Below are positions 1-8,776 of a stretch of DNA of 64,000 bases, piece by piece. Below the pieces are notes generated by a model. The model had not been told where the DNA came from. It was given only the letters and a program-made list of their open reading frames with translations, and searched no databases. The DNA is taken from NCBI RefSeq assembly GCF_007830035.1, contig NZ_VLKN01000004.1, positions 400,900 to 464,899 on the forward strand. The letters run 5' to 3'. Positions within the stretch are counted from its first letter, which is position 1. Each line of letters starts with the position of its first letter. Source of the stretch: Luteimonas cucumeris (GTDB lineage Bacteria; Pseudomonadota; Gammaproteobacteria; Xanthomonadales; Xanthomonadaceae). The position numbers and the translations under genes are program-made.

Positions 1-375
1 CAGCAGGGCTGGACCGCCGTCGTCAGCGTGCTGCCGCTGCTGGCGATCAGCCTGGTGCTCGAACCCGGCGGGATCGCGGCGCTGCCGACGGTGAGCTGGA
101 TCGGCTGGGCCGGCGCGATCTATGCCGCCTTCATTTCGTCGCTGCTCGGCCACGGCCTGTACTACGTGCTGGTGCAGCGGCATCCGGTCGCACAGGTCAC
201 GCCGTGGCTGTTGCTGGTACCGGTGCTGGCAGTCGGCCTCGGCGTCGCGTTCTGGGGCGACCGTCCCGGGCCGCGCCTGTTGCTGGGTGGCGCGATGGTG
301 CTAGGCGGCGTGCTGATCATCGCGCTGCGGGCGAAGGCGAAATCGCGCACGGTTCCCCCGGCAGAATCGATCTAG
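1..375 (+). CDS. EamA/DMT-family transporter, C-terminal part
   Basis: The reading frame is open from the first base, so this is the 3' end of a gene that starts outside the window. The visible 124 residues form about four hydrophobic helices, with a GLYYVLVQRHP loop and a basic tail. This fits the second half of a drug/metabolite transporter (10-helix EamA type), including the proline-rich helix (TPWLLLVPVLAV) typical of these exporters. It is an inner-membrane protein of unknown substrate. It converges on the next gene 10 bp away. Family assignment is fairly sure; substrate cannot be inferred. Confidence 0.75.
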   Translation, partial: QQGWTAVVSVLPLLAISLVLEPGGIAALPTVSWIGWAGAIYAAFISSLLGHGLYYVLVQRHPVAQVTPWLLLVPVLAVGLGVAFWGDRPGPRLLLGGAMVLGGVLIIALRAKAKSRTVPPAESI

Positions 376-385
376 CCGCGCGATC

Positions 386-1246
386 TCATTGCACCTCGAA
401 CACCTGTGGCGTCGGCCGGAAAGGTCGCGGCGAATAGCCGAAATCCCGTTGCGCCGGTGCGGCATCGAACACCAGGTCGCTGCGCATCCGCGCCACCGCC
501 GCCTCGCCGAAACCCTGCGCATGTCCTGCGGCCTGCGCCGCCAGCAGCATCAGGTTGAACAGCGGCGACGGCAGTTCGACCAGCTTCGGCGATGGCTGCA
601 GGACGGCCAGCACGCGCGCGACCATGTCGCGGTAGCTCAGTGTCTCGCCGCCCGGCAGCGCATAGGCCTGTCCGTACGTGACGTCCATTCCGATGATCGC
701 GAAGGCGGCAGCGGCGAGGTCGTCGACGTGCACCGGCTGGCGCAGGCCGACCGCGTTGCGCGGCAGCGGAAACCAGCCGAACCGCTGCGCGAGTTGCGCG
801 ATGCGGGTCAGGCTGCGATCGCGGCCGGCGCCATAAACCAGCGTCGGCCGCAATACCGTCGCACCCACGCCACGACCGGAGGCGGTGTCGAACAGCAACT
901 GCTCGCCTTCGCGCAGGCGCGCGGCGGTATCGCGCTCGCCGGCGTCGGACGAACCTCGCTTGACGTCGATGCTGGTCGAACCGAACGCGATCACGTGCCC
1001 GGCGTCCAGCGGCGCGCGCGCATACCACTTTGCGAACAGGTCCAGCGGCCCGCAGCACAGCAGTGCGTCGACCTGGCGCGGCAGACCGGGAACGTGGTTC
1101 AAGTCGCCGCGCAGCCATTGCAGACCCGGCTGATCGTCGTGCTCGTCGCGCGATACCGCGATCACGCGCCAGCCGTCGTCGTGCAGCAACCGCAGCAACG
1201 GCAGGCCGATCTGACCGCTGCCGCCGAACACCAGCGCGCTGCGCAT
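386..1246 (-). CDS. NAD(P)-binding epimerase/dehydratase-like protein (extended SDR)
   Basis: This 286-residue protein opens with a Rossmann fingerprint, GGSGQIG (residues 8-14), typical of extended short-chain dehydrogenases and nucleoside-sugar epimerases. The middle has GSTSID and VLRPTLVYGAGRD, and later HVDDLAAA, positions conserved in this superfamily. No clear YxxxK catalytic pair is visible, so it may be an atypical member that binds NAD(P) without classical epimerase chemistry. It stands alone on the minus strand. Substrate unknown. Confidence 0.7.
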   Translation of the reverse strand: MRSALVFGGSGQIGLPLLRLLHDDGWRVIAVSRDEHDDQPGLQWLRGDLNHVPGLPRQVDALLCCGPLDLFAKWYARAPLDAGHVIAFGSTSIDVKRGSSDAGERDTAARLREGEQLLFDTASGRGVGATVLRPTLVYGAGRDRSLTRIAQLAQRFGWFPLPRNAVGLRQPVHVDDLAAAAFAIIGMDVTYGQAYALPGGETLSYRDMVARVLAVLQPSPKLVELPSPLFNLMLLAAQAAGHAQGFGEAAVARMRSDLVFDAAPAQRDFGYSPRPFRPTPQVFEVQ

Positions 1247-1589
1247 CAGTGCTCCGTTGCCGCGAACCGGCCGGCGGCGTCAGGCCCGCGGCCGCAGGCC
1301 GGCATGGACGCAGCCGCGTGCGGATGTTGCGATGCTACGGCGGGAAGGTTTGAAGGACGCATCGGGTCGCTAGCATAGGCGATGCACGTGCAGGCGGCGA
1401 TCGTCGCGCAGGAAAGACTGACCCGCGTTCCCCATTGTCGCTCTGGTCATCGGACTTCCCCGCCGTCCCGGCGCAAGCCGGAATGACAAGCTTGGATTTC
1501 AGGGGTCGTCAAACGCGACAGCGACCGAGCGGCGCCGACAGACGGTGTTGCTACACTCGACCATCCCGTTCGCGCATCCCCGTTCCGGC
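1247..1589. other. Intergenic region upstream of the mrp operon
   Basis: About 340 bp lie between the divergent epimerase-like gene and mrpA. I see no gene. The mrp promoter must lie here, but no convincing -35/-10 pair stands out. One short hairpin element (listed separately) sits near the middle. An in-frame GTG at 1545 could extend MrpA into this region by 15 residues. Confidence 0.5.
1463..1490. repeat. Short REP-like hairpin
   Basis: CCGGC-GCAA-GCCGG forms a perfect 5-bp stem with a four-base loop, inside a CCGTCCCGG...CCGGAATGAC context. This resembles the common bacterial intergenic hairpin with CGTCATTCCGG arms. It has no poly-T tail, so it is not a classical terminator. Confidence 0.45.
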
Positions 1590-4427
1590 ATGATCCCGCT
1601 GCTCGACATCCTGCTGGCCCTGCCGTTCGCGCTGGCGCTGGTCGTCGCGCTGCAACGACAGATGACGCGCACGCCGCTGGTGTGGCTGGCCGCGGCGGCG
1701 CCGTTGCTGGGCCTGGCGATACTGGGCGCGCTGACGCCGTCGGTGTTGCACGGCGAGGTGACCCGCGCCAGCCACGACTGGATCCCGCAACTTGGCATGG
1801 CCTTCACCCTGCGCCTTGACGGCCTGGCGTGGATGTTCGCCGGTCTGGTGCTGGCGATCGGCGCGCTGGTGATCATGTACGCGCGCTACTACCTGCGTGA
1901 CGAGGACTGCTCGCCGCGCTTCTTCAGCTACCTGCTGCTGTTCATGGGCTCGATGCTGGGCGTGGTGCTGGCCGGTGACCTGATCCTGCTGCTGGTGTTC
2001 TGGGAACTGACCAGCATCAGCTCGTTCCTGCTGATCGGTTTCTGGACGCGGCAGCAGGACGCGCGCGAAGGCGCGCGCATGGCGCTGGCGATCACCGGCG
2101 GCGGCGGGCTGGCGCTGATGGGCGGCGTGCTGCTGCTCGGCCGCATCGTCGGAAGCTACGACCTGGACGTGGTACTGGCCTCGGGCGACCTGATCCGCGC
2201 CAGCGCGCTGTATCCATGGGCGCTGGGGCTGGTCTTGATCGGCGTGTTCACCAAGAGCGCGCAGTTCCCGTTCCACTTCTGGCTGCCGCACGCGATGGCC
2301 GCGCCGACGCCGGTGTCGGCCTACCTGCACTCGGCGACGATGGTCAAGGCCGGTGTGTTCCTGCTGGCGCGGTTGCATCCTGCGCTGGCCGGCAGCGATC
2401 TGTTCTTTTACGTCGTCACCGGCATCGGCGCGGTGACGCTGCTGCTCGGCGCGTGGTTCGCGATCTTCCAGCACGACCTCAAGGGGCTGCTGGCCTACTC
2501 GACGATCTCGCACCTGGGGCTGATCACGCTGCTGTTCGGGCTGTCGACGCCGATGGCGGTGGTCGCCGGCGTGTTCCACATCATCAACCACGCGATCTTC
2601 AAGGCCTCGCTGTTCATGGCCGCGGGCATCATCGACCACGAGACCGGCACCCGCGACATCCGCCGGCTCGGCAACCTGCGCCGCTACCTGCCCGACACCA
2701 GCATGCTGGCGATCGTCGCCTCGCTGGCGATGGCTGGGATCCCGCTGCTCAACGGCTTCCTGTCCAAGGAGATGTTCTTCGCCGAGACGCTGCAGATCCA
2801 GGGCCACCGCTGGATTCGCGACGCGATCGCTGTTGCGGCGCTGCTGTACGGCATGTTCGGCGTGGCCTACAGCCTGCGCTTCGTCTACGAGACGTTCTTC
2901 GGCGACGGCCCGCGCGCGCTGCAGAAGATGCCGCACGAACCGCCGCGCTGGATGAAAATCCCGGTCGCGGTGCTGGTGGTGCTGTGCGTGGCGATCGGCA
3001 TCTTCCCGGCCGTCACCGTGGCGCCGGTGCTGCATGCGGCGGTGACCTCGATCCTGGGCGACGCGACACCCGACTACAGCCTGGCGATCTGGCACGGCTG
3101 GAGCCGGCCGTTGCTGATGAGCCTGGTCGGCATCGCCGGTGGAGTGGCGCTGTACTTCGGCCTGCGCCGGCTGTTCGACCTGCACACTATCGTGCGCCGT
3201 TCGCTGGGCCGGCACCTGTTCCGGATGAACGTCGACGCGTTGTACCGGCTGGCCGCGCGTTTCACCGCACTGGTCGCCAACGGCAGCCTGCAGCGCAGCC
3301 TGCTGTGGCTGGTGCTGGCGGCGATCGCCGCGGCCGCCGCGCCCTTCATCGGCAGCGACTTCGCCGACCTGCGTGCGTTGCGCGCGCCGCAGCCGATGCC
3401 GTGGCTGGGCTGGCTGCTGTGGCTGGTGCTGATCGCCTGCACGTTGTTCACGCTCAAGCTTTACCGGCAGCGGTTGCTGGCGCTGATCGTGATGGGCGGC
3501 GCCGGGCTGATGGTCAGCCTGGTGTTCGCGTTCCTGTCGGCGCCGGACCTGGCGCTGACCCAGATACTGGTGGAAATGGTCACACTGCCGCTGCTGCTGC
3601 TCGGCCTGCACTACCTGCCGCCGCGTTCGCCGCCCGAACGCGAACCGCTGCGGCGCTGGCGCGATGCGCTGGTGGCGCTGGTCGCCGGCAGCGGTGTGGC
3701 GATGCTGGCCTATGCAGTGATGACCCGACCGCGTGACACCATCGCCGGCGAGATGCTGGCGCGTTCGCTGCCCGAGGCGCATGGCAGCAACGTGGTCAAC
3801 GTGATCCTGGTCGATTTCCGCGGCTTCGACACCTTCGGCGAGATCACCGTGTTCGGCATCGCCGCGCTGATCATCCACGCGCTACTGCGGCGCGCGCGCA
3901 TGGCCCCGGAGAAGATCATGTCGGGGCCGCCGGTCAAGCTGCCGGTGCCGGCCGATCTGGCGCAGCTGATGTTCCCGTTGACCCTGACCGTGTCGGTGTT
4001 CCTGTTCCTGCGCGGCCACAACGCACCCGGCGGCGGCTTCATCGCCGGCCTGGTGCTGGCGGTGCCGCTGCTGATCCAGTACGTGATCCAGGGCGCTGCC
4101 TCGGTCGAGTCGCGGTTCGGCTTCGACTACGTGCGTTGCATCGGCGTCGGCCTGCTGGTCGCCGGCCTCGGCGGCGCCGGCGCGATGCTGCTCGGCTATC
4201 CATTCCTGACCAGTGGCTACGTGGACCTGCAGCTGCCGCTGGTCGGCGCGGTGCCGCTGAGCAGCGCGATGGTGTTCGATGCCGGCGTATACCTGGTGGT
4301 GTTCGGCAGCACCATGCTGATCCTGTCGATGATGGGCACGATCAAGCCCTCGCGCACGCGCGTGGCACAGATCGGCGTGATCGATCCCGGCCAGCGTTCC
4401 ACCCGCACTTTGGAGCCCAACGCCTGA
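1590..4427 (+). CDS. mrpA: Na+/H+ antiporter subunit A/B fusion (MrpA-MrpB)
   Basis: This is the large inner-membrane subunit of the multi-subunit Mrp cation/proton antiporter, homologous to NuoL of complex I. The 945 residues hold an N-terminal antiporter domain with the conserved FWELTS motif (Glu139, matching the key glutamate of MrpA) and a C-terminal MrpB-like domain from about residue 775 (LRGHNAPGGGFIAGL). The A-B fusion marks a group-2 Mrp system. The ATG at 1590 is preferred because it directly precedes the first helix; a GTG at 1545 is an alternative. The stop overlaps the mrpC start by one base, implying translational coupling. Confidence 0.93.
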   Translation: MIPLLDILLALPFALALVVALQRQMTRTPLVWLAAAAPLLGLAILGALTPSVLHGEVTRASHDWIPQLGMAFTLRLDGLAWMFAGLVLAIGALVIMYARYYLRDEDCSPRFFSYLLLFMGSMLGVVLAGDLILLLVFWELTSISSFLLIGFWTRQQDAREGARMALAITGGGGLALMGGVLLLGRIVGSYDLDVVLASGDLIRASALYPWALGLVLIGVFTKSAQFPFHFWLPHAMAAPTPVSAYLHSATMVKAGVFLLARLHPALAGSDLFFYVVTGIGAVTLLLGAWFAIFQHDLKGLLAYSTISHLGLITLLFGLSTPMAVVAGVFHIINHAIFKASLFMAAGIIDHETGTRDIRRLGNLRRYLPDTSMLAIVASLAMAGIPLLNGFLSKEMFFAETLQIQGHRWIRDAIAVAALLYGMFGVAYSLRFVYETFFGDGPRALQKMPHEPPRWMKIPVAVLVVLCVAIGIFPAVTVAPVLHAAVTSILGDATPDYSLAIWHGWSRPLLMSLVGIAGGVALYFGLRRLFDLHTIVRRSLGRHLFRMNVDALYRLAARFTALVANGSLQRSLLWLVLAAIAAAAAPFIGSDFADLRALRAPQPMPWLGWLLWLVLIACTLFTLKLYRQRLLALIVMGGAGLMVSLVFAFLSAPDLALTQILVEMVTLPLLLLGLHYLPPRSPPEREPLRRWRDALVALVAGSGVAMLAYAVMTRPRDTIAGEMLARSLPEAHGSNVVNVILVDFRGFDTFGEITVFGIAALIIHALLRRARMAPEKIMSGPPVKLPVPADLAQLMFPLTLTVSVFLFLRGHNAPGGGFIAGLVLAVPLLIQYVIQGAASVESRFGFDYVRCIGVGLLVAGLGGAGAMLLGYPFLTSGYVDLQLPLVGAVPLSSAMVFDAGVYLVVFGSTMLILSMMGTIKPSRTRVAQIGVIDPGQRSTRTLEPNA

Positions 4428-4861
4428 TGGAATTCGCGATGGCCAGCGCGATCGGCGTGCTGACGGCGGCAGGCGTGTACCTGCTGCTGCGCGCACGCGG
4501 TTTCGACGTGATCCTCGGCCTGACCCTGCTGTCCTACGCCACCAACCTGCTGATCTTCGCTGGCGGCCGGCTGACACCGGGCAAGCCGCCGGTGCTGCGC
4601 GACGGCGTAGCCGCAAACCTGGTCAACTACACCGACCCGCTGCCGCAGGCGCTGGTGCTGACCGCGATCGTGATCGCGTTCGCGATGACCGCGGTCAGCA
4701 TCGTGCTCGCGATCCGCAGCCGCGGCGACAACGACAGTGACCACGTCGACGGCCGCCGCGGCGAACGCCGCTATGCCGAGCACGAGCGCCAGCGCCATGA
4801 GCAGCTGCGCGAGCAGGCGCGCCGCGATGCCGGCGACGCCCACGACGGGGAGGACGCGTGA
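4427..4861 (+). CDS. mrpC: Na+/H+ antiporter subunit C
   Basis: This 144-residue NuoK-like subunit has three hydrophobic helices (residues about 5-20, 28-45, 69-90) and the GLTLLSYATNLLIF helix typical of MrpC. It contributes to the proton channel. After residue 95 there is an unusually long, highly charged hydrophilic tail rich in Arg, Glu, His and Asp, which MrpC proteins often have in shorter form. The start overlaps the mrpA stop and the gene runs into mrpD with a 4-bp overlap. Confidence 0.92.
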   Translation: MEFAMASAIGVLTAAGVYLLLRARGFDVILGLTLLSYATNLLIFAGGRLTPGKPPVLRDGVAANLVNYTDPLPQALVLTAIVIAFAMTAVSIVLAIRSRGDNDSDHVDGRRGERRYAEHERQRHEQLREQARRDAGDAHDGEDA

Positions 4862-6405
4862 ACCACCTGCCGCTGCTGCCGATCCTGATCCCGCTGTTCG
4901 CCGCGGCGCTGGCGCTGTTCTTCGAGCACCGCCGCTTCGGCATGGCCGCGCAGCGCGTGGTGTCGTGGTTGTCGCTGGCGGCGATGCTGGGCGTGACTTG
5001 CCTGCTGGTCGCGCGCGTCGCCGACGGACAGATCCTGGTCTACCTGCTCGGCGACTGGCCGTCGCGGCTGGGCATCAGCCTGATGCTCGACCGGCTGTCG
5101 GTGCTGATGCTGGCGCTCGGTCTGCTGCTGGCCGTCGCGGTGCTGCTGCACGCCTGCGCCGGCTGGGACCGGCGCGCGCCGCATTTCCACACCTTCTTCC
5201 AGCTGCAGCTGATGGGCCTGAACGGCGCCTTCCTGACCGGCGATGTGTTCAACCTGTTCGTGTTCTTCGAAGTGCTGCTGATCGCTTCCTATGGGTTGAT
5301 GCTCAGCGGCGGCCGCGGCGAACGCATGCGCGCCGGCTTCCATTACGTCGCCTTCAACGTCGCCGCCTCGACCCTGCTGCTGATCGCACTGGGTCTGCTG
5401 TACGGCTTGCTCGGTACCTTGAACATGGCCGAGCTGGCGGTGCGCGTGTCGCAGGCGCCGGCGCAGGACCTGCGCCTGATCGAGGCCGCAGGCGGGTTGC
5501 TGATCGTGGTGTTCTGCGCCAAGGCGGCGCTGCTGCCGCTGTATCTGTGGCTGCCGGAAACCTATACGCATGCACCAGCGTCGGTCGCCGCGCTGTTCGC
5601 GATCATGACCAAGGTCGGCCTGTACGCGGTGTTGCGCATCAACCTGCTGGTGTTCGGTGCCGCCGCCGGACCGTTGTCGGGATTCGCCTGGCACTGGCTG
5701 CTGCCGCTGGGCGTGGTCACCCTGGTGATGGCCTCGCTCGGTGTACTGGCCGCGACGCGGCTGCGGCTGCTCGCGTCCTACCTGGTGCTCGCTTCGGCAG
5801 CGACGCTGTTCATCGCCTTCGCGCTGGCGCGGGCGGAAACGATCAGCGCCGGCCTCTACTACCTGGCGCACAGCACCTTCGCCGGCGCCGCACTGTTCCT
5901 GATCGCCGACCTGGTGCAACGCCGGCGCGGTGAGGCCGGCGACCGCAAGGACGTGGTGGTGGAATTGCCGGACAAGACGCTGCCGGCGCTGCTGTTCCTG
6001 GTTGCCGCGGTGTCGCTGGCCGGCTTGCCGCCGCTGTCCGGCTTCGTCGGCAAGTTGCTGTTGCTGGCGGCGGTGCCGGCCGGGGCGACCACGCTGTGGA
6101 TCTGGCTGGCGGTCCTGGGCACCGGTTTCATGACCCTGGTCGGACTGGCGCGCGCCGGCACGCGCTTGTTCTGGCGGGTCGAGCCCGCTTCCGAAACGCG
6201 CACCGGCGGCGACGCGGTCCTGCCGCACGCACCCGCGCGTGCGCTGGAAACCGCCGCCACCGTGCTGCTGCTCGGCTACGGCGTGGCGATGGTGCTGGCG
6301 GCGGCGCCGATCCTGCGCTACCTGCAGGCCACCGCGACGCAGTTGCAGGTGCCGGCCGACTACGTCGAGCAGTTGCGCGCCGGCGAGCCGAGGACGCCGC
6401 GATGA
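4858..6405 (+). CDS. mrpD: Na+/H+ antiporter subunit D
   Basis: This 515-residue membrane protein is homologous to NuoM/NuoN. Seen motifs include VFFEVLLIASYGLML and KAALLPLYLWLPETYTHAP, the conserved proton-translocating helices with Glu and Lys residues shared with complex I antiporter subunits. It starts with GTG at 4858 inside the mrpC stop, and its own stop overlaps the mrpE ATG. It is required for cation/proton exchange in all Mrp complexes studied. Confidence 0.93.
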   Translation: MNHLPLLPILIPLFAAALALFFEHRRFGMAAQRVVSWLSLAAMLGVTCLLVARVADGQILVYLLGDWPSRLGISLMLDRLSVLMLALGLLLAVAVLLHACAGWDRRAPHFHTFFQLQLMGLNGAFLTGDVFNLFVFFEVLLIASYGLMLSGGRGERMRAGFHYVAFNVAASTLLLIALGLLYGLLGTLNMAELAVRVSQAPAQDLRLIEAAGGLLIVVFCAKAALLPLYLWLPETYTHAPASVAALFAIMTKVGLYAVLRINLLVFGAAAGPLSGFAWHWLLPLGVVTLVMASLGVLAATRLRLLASYLVLASAATLFIAFALARAETISAGLYYLAHSTFAGAALFLIADLVQRRRGEAGDRKDVVVELPDKTLPALLFLVAAVSLAGLPPLSGFVGKLLLLAAVPAGATTLWIWLAVLGTGFMTLVGLARAGTRLFWRVEPASETRTGGDAVLPHAPARALETAATVLLLGYGVAMVLAAAPILRYLQATATQLQVPADYVEQLRAGEPRTPR

Positions 6406-6887
6406 AACGCTGGATGCCTTCCTGGCCGCTGAGCCTGGCCGTGTTCTGCTTTTGGCTGCTGATGAATTCGGAGATCAGCTGGGGCCACACCGTGCTCGGC
6501 GCGATCCTCGCGATCGTGGTGCCGCTGTTCGCCGCGCGCCTGGACCGCGAGTTCGCGCAGATCGGCCGCCTGCGCCAGGCGCCGAGGATGCTGCTGATCC
6601 TGCTGCTCGACATCGTCCATTCCAACATCACCGTCGCGCGCCAGGTGCTGGGCGACGAGCGCAAGATCCACCCCGGCTTCATCTGGGTGCCGCTGGACAT
6701 CGCCAACATCCACGGCATCGCCGCGCTGACCAGCATCATCACCCTGACTCCGGGCACCGTGTCCTCGGTGCTTTCCGACGACCGCCGCCATCTGCTGGTG
6801 CACGTGCTCAACCTGCAGGACGCGGACAAGATCATCGCCCATATCAAGCAACGCTACGAAGCCACCCTGATGGAGATCTTCCCGTGA
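6402..6887 (+). CDS. mrpE: Na+/H+ antiporter subunit E
   Basis: This 161-residue subunit has an N-terminal hydrophobic hairpin and a cytoplasmic part with WVPLDIANIHGIAAL and ITLTPGTVSSVL, the signature region of MrpE (Na_H_antiport_2). It stabilises the Mrp complex. The start codon overlaps the mrpD stop by four bases and the stop overlaps the mrpF GTG start. Confidence 0.93.
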   Translation: MKRWMPSWPLSLAVFCFWLLMNSEISWGHTVLGAILAIVVPLFAARLDREFAQIGRLRQAPRMLLILLLDIVHSNITVARQVLGDERKIHPGFIWVPLDIANIHGIAALTSIITLTPGTVSSVLSDDRRHLLVHVLNLQDADKIIAHIKQRYEATLMEIFP

Positions 6888-7168
6888 GCGCCGAAACGCT
6901 GATCGAATACGCCATCATCGGCTCGATGTGCACGGTCGGGCTGTCGATGCTGCTGGCCACCTGGCGCCTGCTACGCGGGCCGAGCGTGCCCGACCGGGTC
7001 CTGGCGCTGGACACCCTGTTCGTCGCCGCCATCGCCGAACTGATGCTGTTCGGCATGCACCTGGGCACGCCAATCTATTTCGAGGTCGCGCTGATCATCG
7101 CGATGCTCGGCTTCGTAGGCACCGTGGTGCTGAGCAAGTACGTGCTGCGCCGGGACATCGTCGAATGA
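6884..7168 (+). CDS. mrpF: Na+/H+ antiporter subunit F
   Basis: This 94-residue protein has three transmembrane helices and the GPSVPDRVLALDTLF motif between helices 1 and 2, diagnostic of MrpF/PhaF. MrpF proteins are linked to cation or bile-salt efflux within the Mrp complex. It starts with GTG at 6884, overlapping the mrpE stop, and ends in a 4-bp overlap with mrpG. Confidence 0.93.
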   Translation: MSAETLIEYAIIGSMCTVGLSMLLATWRLLRGPSVPDRVLALDTLFVAAIAELMLFGMHLGTPIYFEVALIIAMLGFVGTVVLSKYVLRRDIVE

Positions 7169-7509
7169 GCGCCGTGTTCTCGCTGCTGCTGGTGCTGCTG
7201 CTGGTGGTCGGCAGCTTCTTCATCCTGGTCGGTTCCATCGGCCTGGCCAGGCTGTCGGACTTCTTCAAGCGCCTGCACGCGCCGACCAAGGCAACCACGC
7301 TCGGCGTCGGCTGCATCCTGTTGGCCTCGGTCGGCTACCACGCCTTCCTCGGCGTCGACCCGCAGCCGCGCGAACTGCTGATCACCGCGTTCCTGTTCAT
7401 CACCGCGCCGATCAGCGCGCACATGATGGCCAAGGCTGCGCTGTCGCTGAAGATGGCCGAGCGGCCGCCGCAGCCGGAGACGACGCCATCCGATGATGGC
7501 GAGGCCTGA
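7165..7509 (+). CDS. mrpG: Na+/H+ antiporter subunit G
   Basis: The last gene of the operon encodes 114 residues with three helices and the IGLARLSDFFKRLHAPTKATT segment, diagnostic of MrpG/PhaG. All junctions from mrpA to mrpG overlap by 1-4 bases, so the six proteins are very likely made from one transcript in similar amounts. The tail is acidic and prolyl-rich. It ends 63 bp from the convergent exchanger gene; no clear terminator was seen there. Confidence 0.93.
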   Translation: MSAVFSLLLVLLLVVGSFFILVGSIGLARLSDFFKRLHAPTKATTLGVGCILLASVGYHAFLGVDPQPRELLITAFLFITAPISAHMMAKAALSLKMAERPPQPETTPSDDGEA

Positions 7510-7572
7510 TGCCGCAGCCCTTTGTGCAGGTCGTAGGCGCGCCGCTTCGCCCTTGAAGGGAAAGGAGATCAG

Positions 7573-8526
7573 CTACAGCAACAACAGCAGCACTTCCAGC
7601 GTCAGCCACAGCACGAACGCTGCCAGCAGCACCGCACCTTCGCGGCGGTTGATGCGCAGGTCGCCGCGCAGCATCGGATACAGCGCGACGGCGAAGGCCA
7701 GCGCCGCCGGCAGTTCGAAGCGCACGAACGATGCCGGCAGCGGCAGGTCGCGGACCACCGCCATGCCGCCAACGATCAGCAGCAGGTTGAACAGGCTGGA
7801 ACCGATCACGTGGCCTGCGACCATGTCGCCACGACCGCTGCGCGCAGCGGCGATCGCGGCTGCGATTTCCGGCAGGGCGGTACCGATCGCCACCACCAGC
7901 AGGCCGGTGAGCATCGGTTCCATGCCCAGCGCCAGCCCGAGCGCCGGCGCATGGTCGACCACCAGGCGTGCACCGAAATACAGCAGCACGGCGGCCAGTA
8001 CGAAGCGCAGCAGATTCAAGCCGAGGTCATTGCTGGTCCTGGCAAAGGCAGTGATCGCGTCCTGCACTTCCGGCGTTTCGCGACGCGTGCGCAGCAGCGC
8101 GAACGCCAGCACCGCGAAGAATGCCAACACCAGGATCGCGCCTTCGAGACGGCTCAGCACGCCATCCAGCCCGAACACGATCATCGCGATGCTACCGGCG
8201 ATGAAGCACAGCAACAACGGCGCCAACGCACGCCAGCGCACCAGCAGTGGCGCGGCCAACGCGGCCGCACCCAGCGTCAATCCGAAATTGACCACGTTGC
8301 TGCCGACGGCATTGCCCAATGCCAGCGCCGGGCTGCCGACCCAGATCGCGCGCGCATTGACCGCCAGTTCCGGCAGCGACGTGCCGAATGCGACCAGCAG
8401 CAGTCCCGCCACGAAGGGCGATGCGCCAAAGCGCTGTGCCAGGCCGGAGGCGCCCTTGACGATCGAATCCCCACCCAGCGTGAGCAGGATCAGGCCGAAC
8501 ACGAAAAAGGCCAAGGCTTCCAGCAT
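7573..8526 (-). CDS. Calcium/sodium antiporter (CaCA family, YrbG-like)
   Basis: This 317-residue inner-membrane protein has about ten helices and the two inverted alpha repeats of the CaCA superfamily: GTSLPELAVNARAIW in the first half and GTALPEIAAAIAA in the second. The Glu in each PE pair and the GNAVGSNVVNFGL and GHVIGSSLFNLLL segments form the ion site. It exchanges Ca2+ for Na+ (or H+). Its place next to the Mrp operon groups two sodium-linked antiporters, but they are transcribed convergently. Confidence 0.9.
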   Translation of the reverse strand: MLEALAFFVFGLILLTLGGDSIVKGASGLAQRFGASPFVAGLLLVAFGTSLPELAVNARAIWVGSPALALGNAVGSNVVNFGLTLGAAALAAPLLVRWRALAPLLLCFIAGSIAMIVFGLDGVLSRLEGAILVLAFFAVLAFALLRTRRETPEVQDAITAFARTSNDLGLNLLRFVLAAVLLYFGARLVVDHAPALGLALGMEPMLTGLLVVAIGTALPEIAAAIAAARSGRGDMVAGHVIGSSLFNLLLIVGGMAVVRDLPLPASFVRFELPAALAFAVALYPMLRGDLRINRREGAVLLAAFVLWLTLEVLLLLL

Positions 8527-8572
8527 CGCCGCATCTCCCCAGGTCGGTCGCCCGATTCTATGCCCTGCCCTC

Positions 8573-8642
8573 GGGAATCGGGAATCGGGAATCGGGAATC
8601 GGGAATCGGGAATCGGGAATCGGGAATCGGGAATCGGGAATC
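8573..8642 (+). repeat. Ten perfect tandem GGGAATC heptads
   Basis: Ten uninterrupted copies of the 7-mer GGGAATC occur between the exchanger gene and a lipoprotein gene. GGG tracts spaced by AATC satisfy the four-tract rule for an intramolecular G-quadruplex on the plus strand. Repeats of the form GGGNATC are, from memory, known to be enriched in Xanthomonas genomes. A degenerate eleventh unit (GGGAAAG) follows. Confidence 0.95.
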
Positions 8643-8671
8643 GGGAAAGAGCATGCGGCCCCTATCCCAAG

Positions 8672-8742
8672 CTGTCATCCCGAACGCAGCGAGGGACCTG
8701 CTTTCTGCTCTCGCATGAGCAACGATCCTCTCGCATAACGAC
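8672..8742. repeat. Imperfect palindromic intergenic element, copy 1
   Basis: The left arm reads CTGTCATCCCGAACGCAGCG followed by AGGGACCTGCTT. The right arm (ATCCTCTCGCATAACGACAG) is a weak inverted match. The same arms recur at 13.2, 20.2 and 61.3 kb. It follows the heptad array by 30 bp. Confidence 0.7.
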
Positions 8743-8776
8743 AGGCACCCACATAAAAGAACACGACGCTCCCGAT

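Noticed and set aside
1551..3878. A 775-residue open frame antisense to mrpA
   Set aside because: It is rich in Gln, Arg and His from reading GC-rich coding DNA backwards and has no domain; mrpA on the other strand is well supported.
8573..8642. GGGAATC array as a CRISPR
   Set aside because: Units are 7 bp with no spacers and no cas genes nearby.
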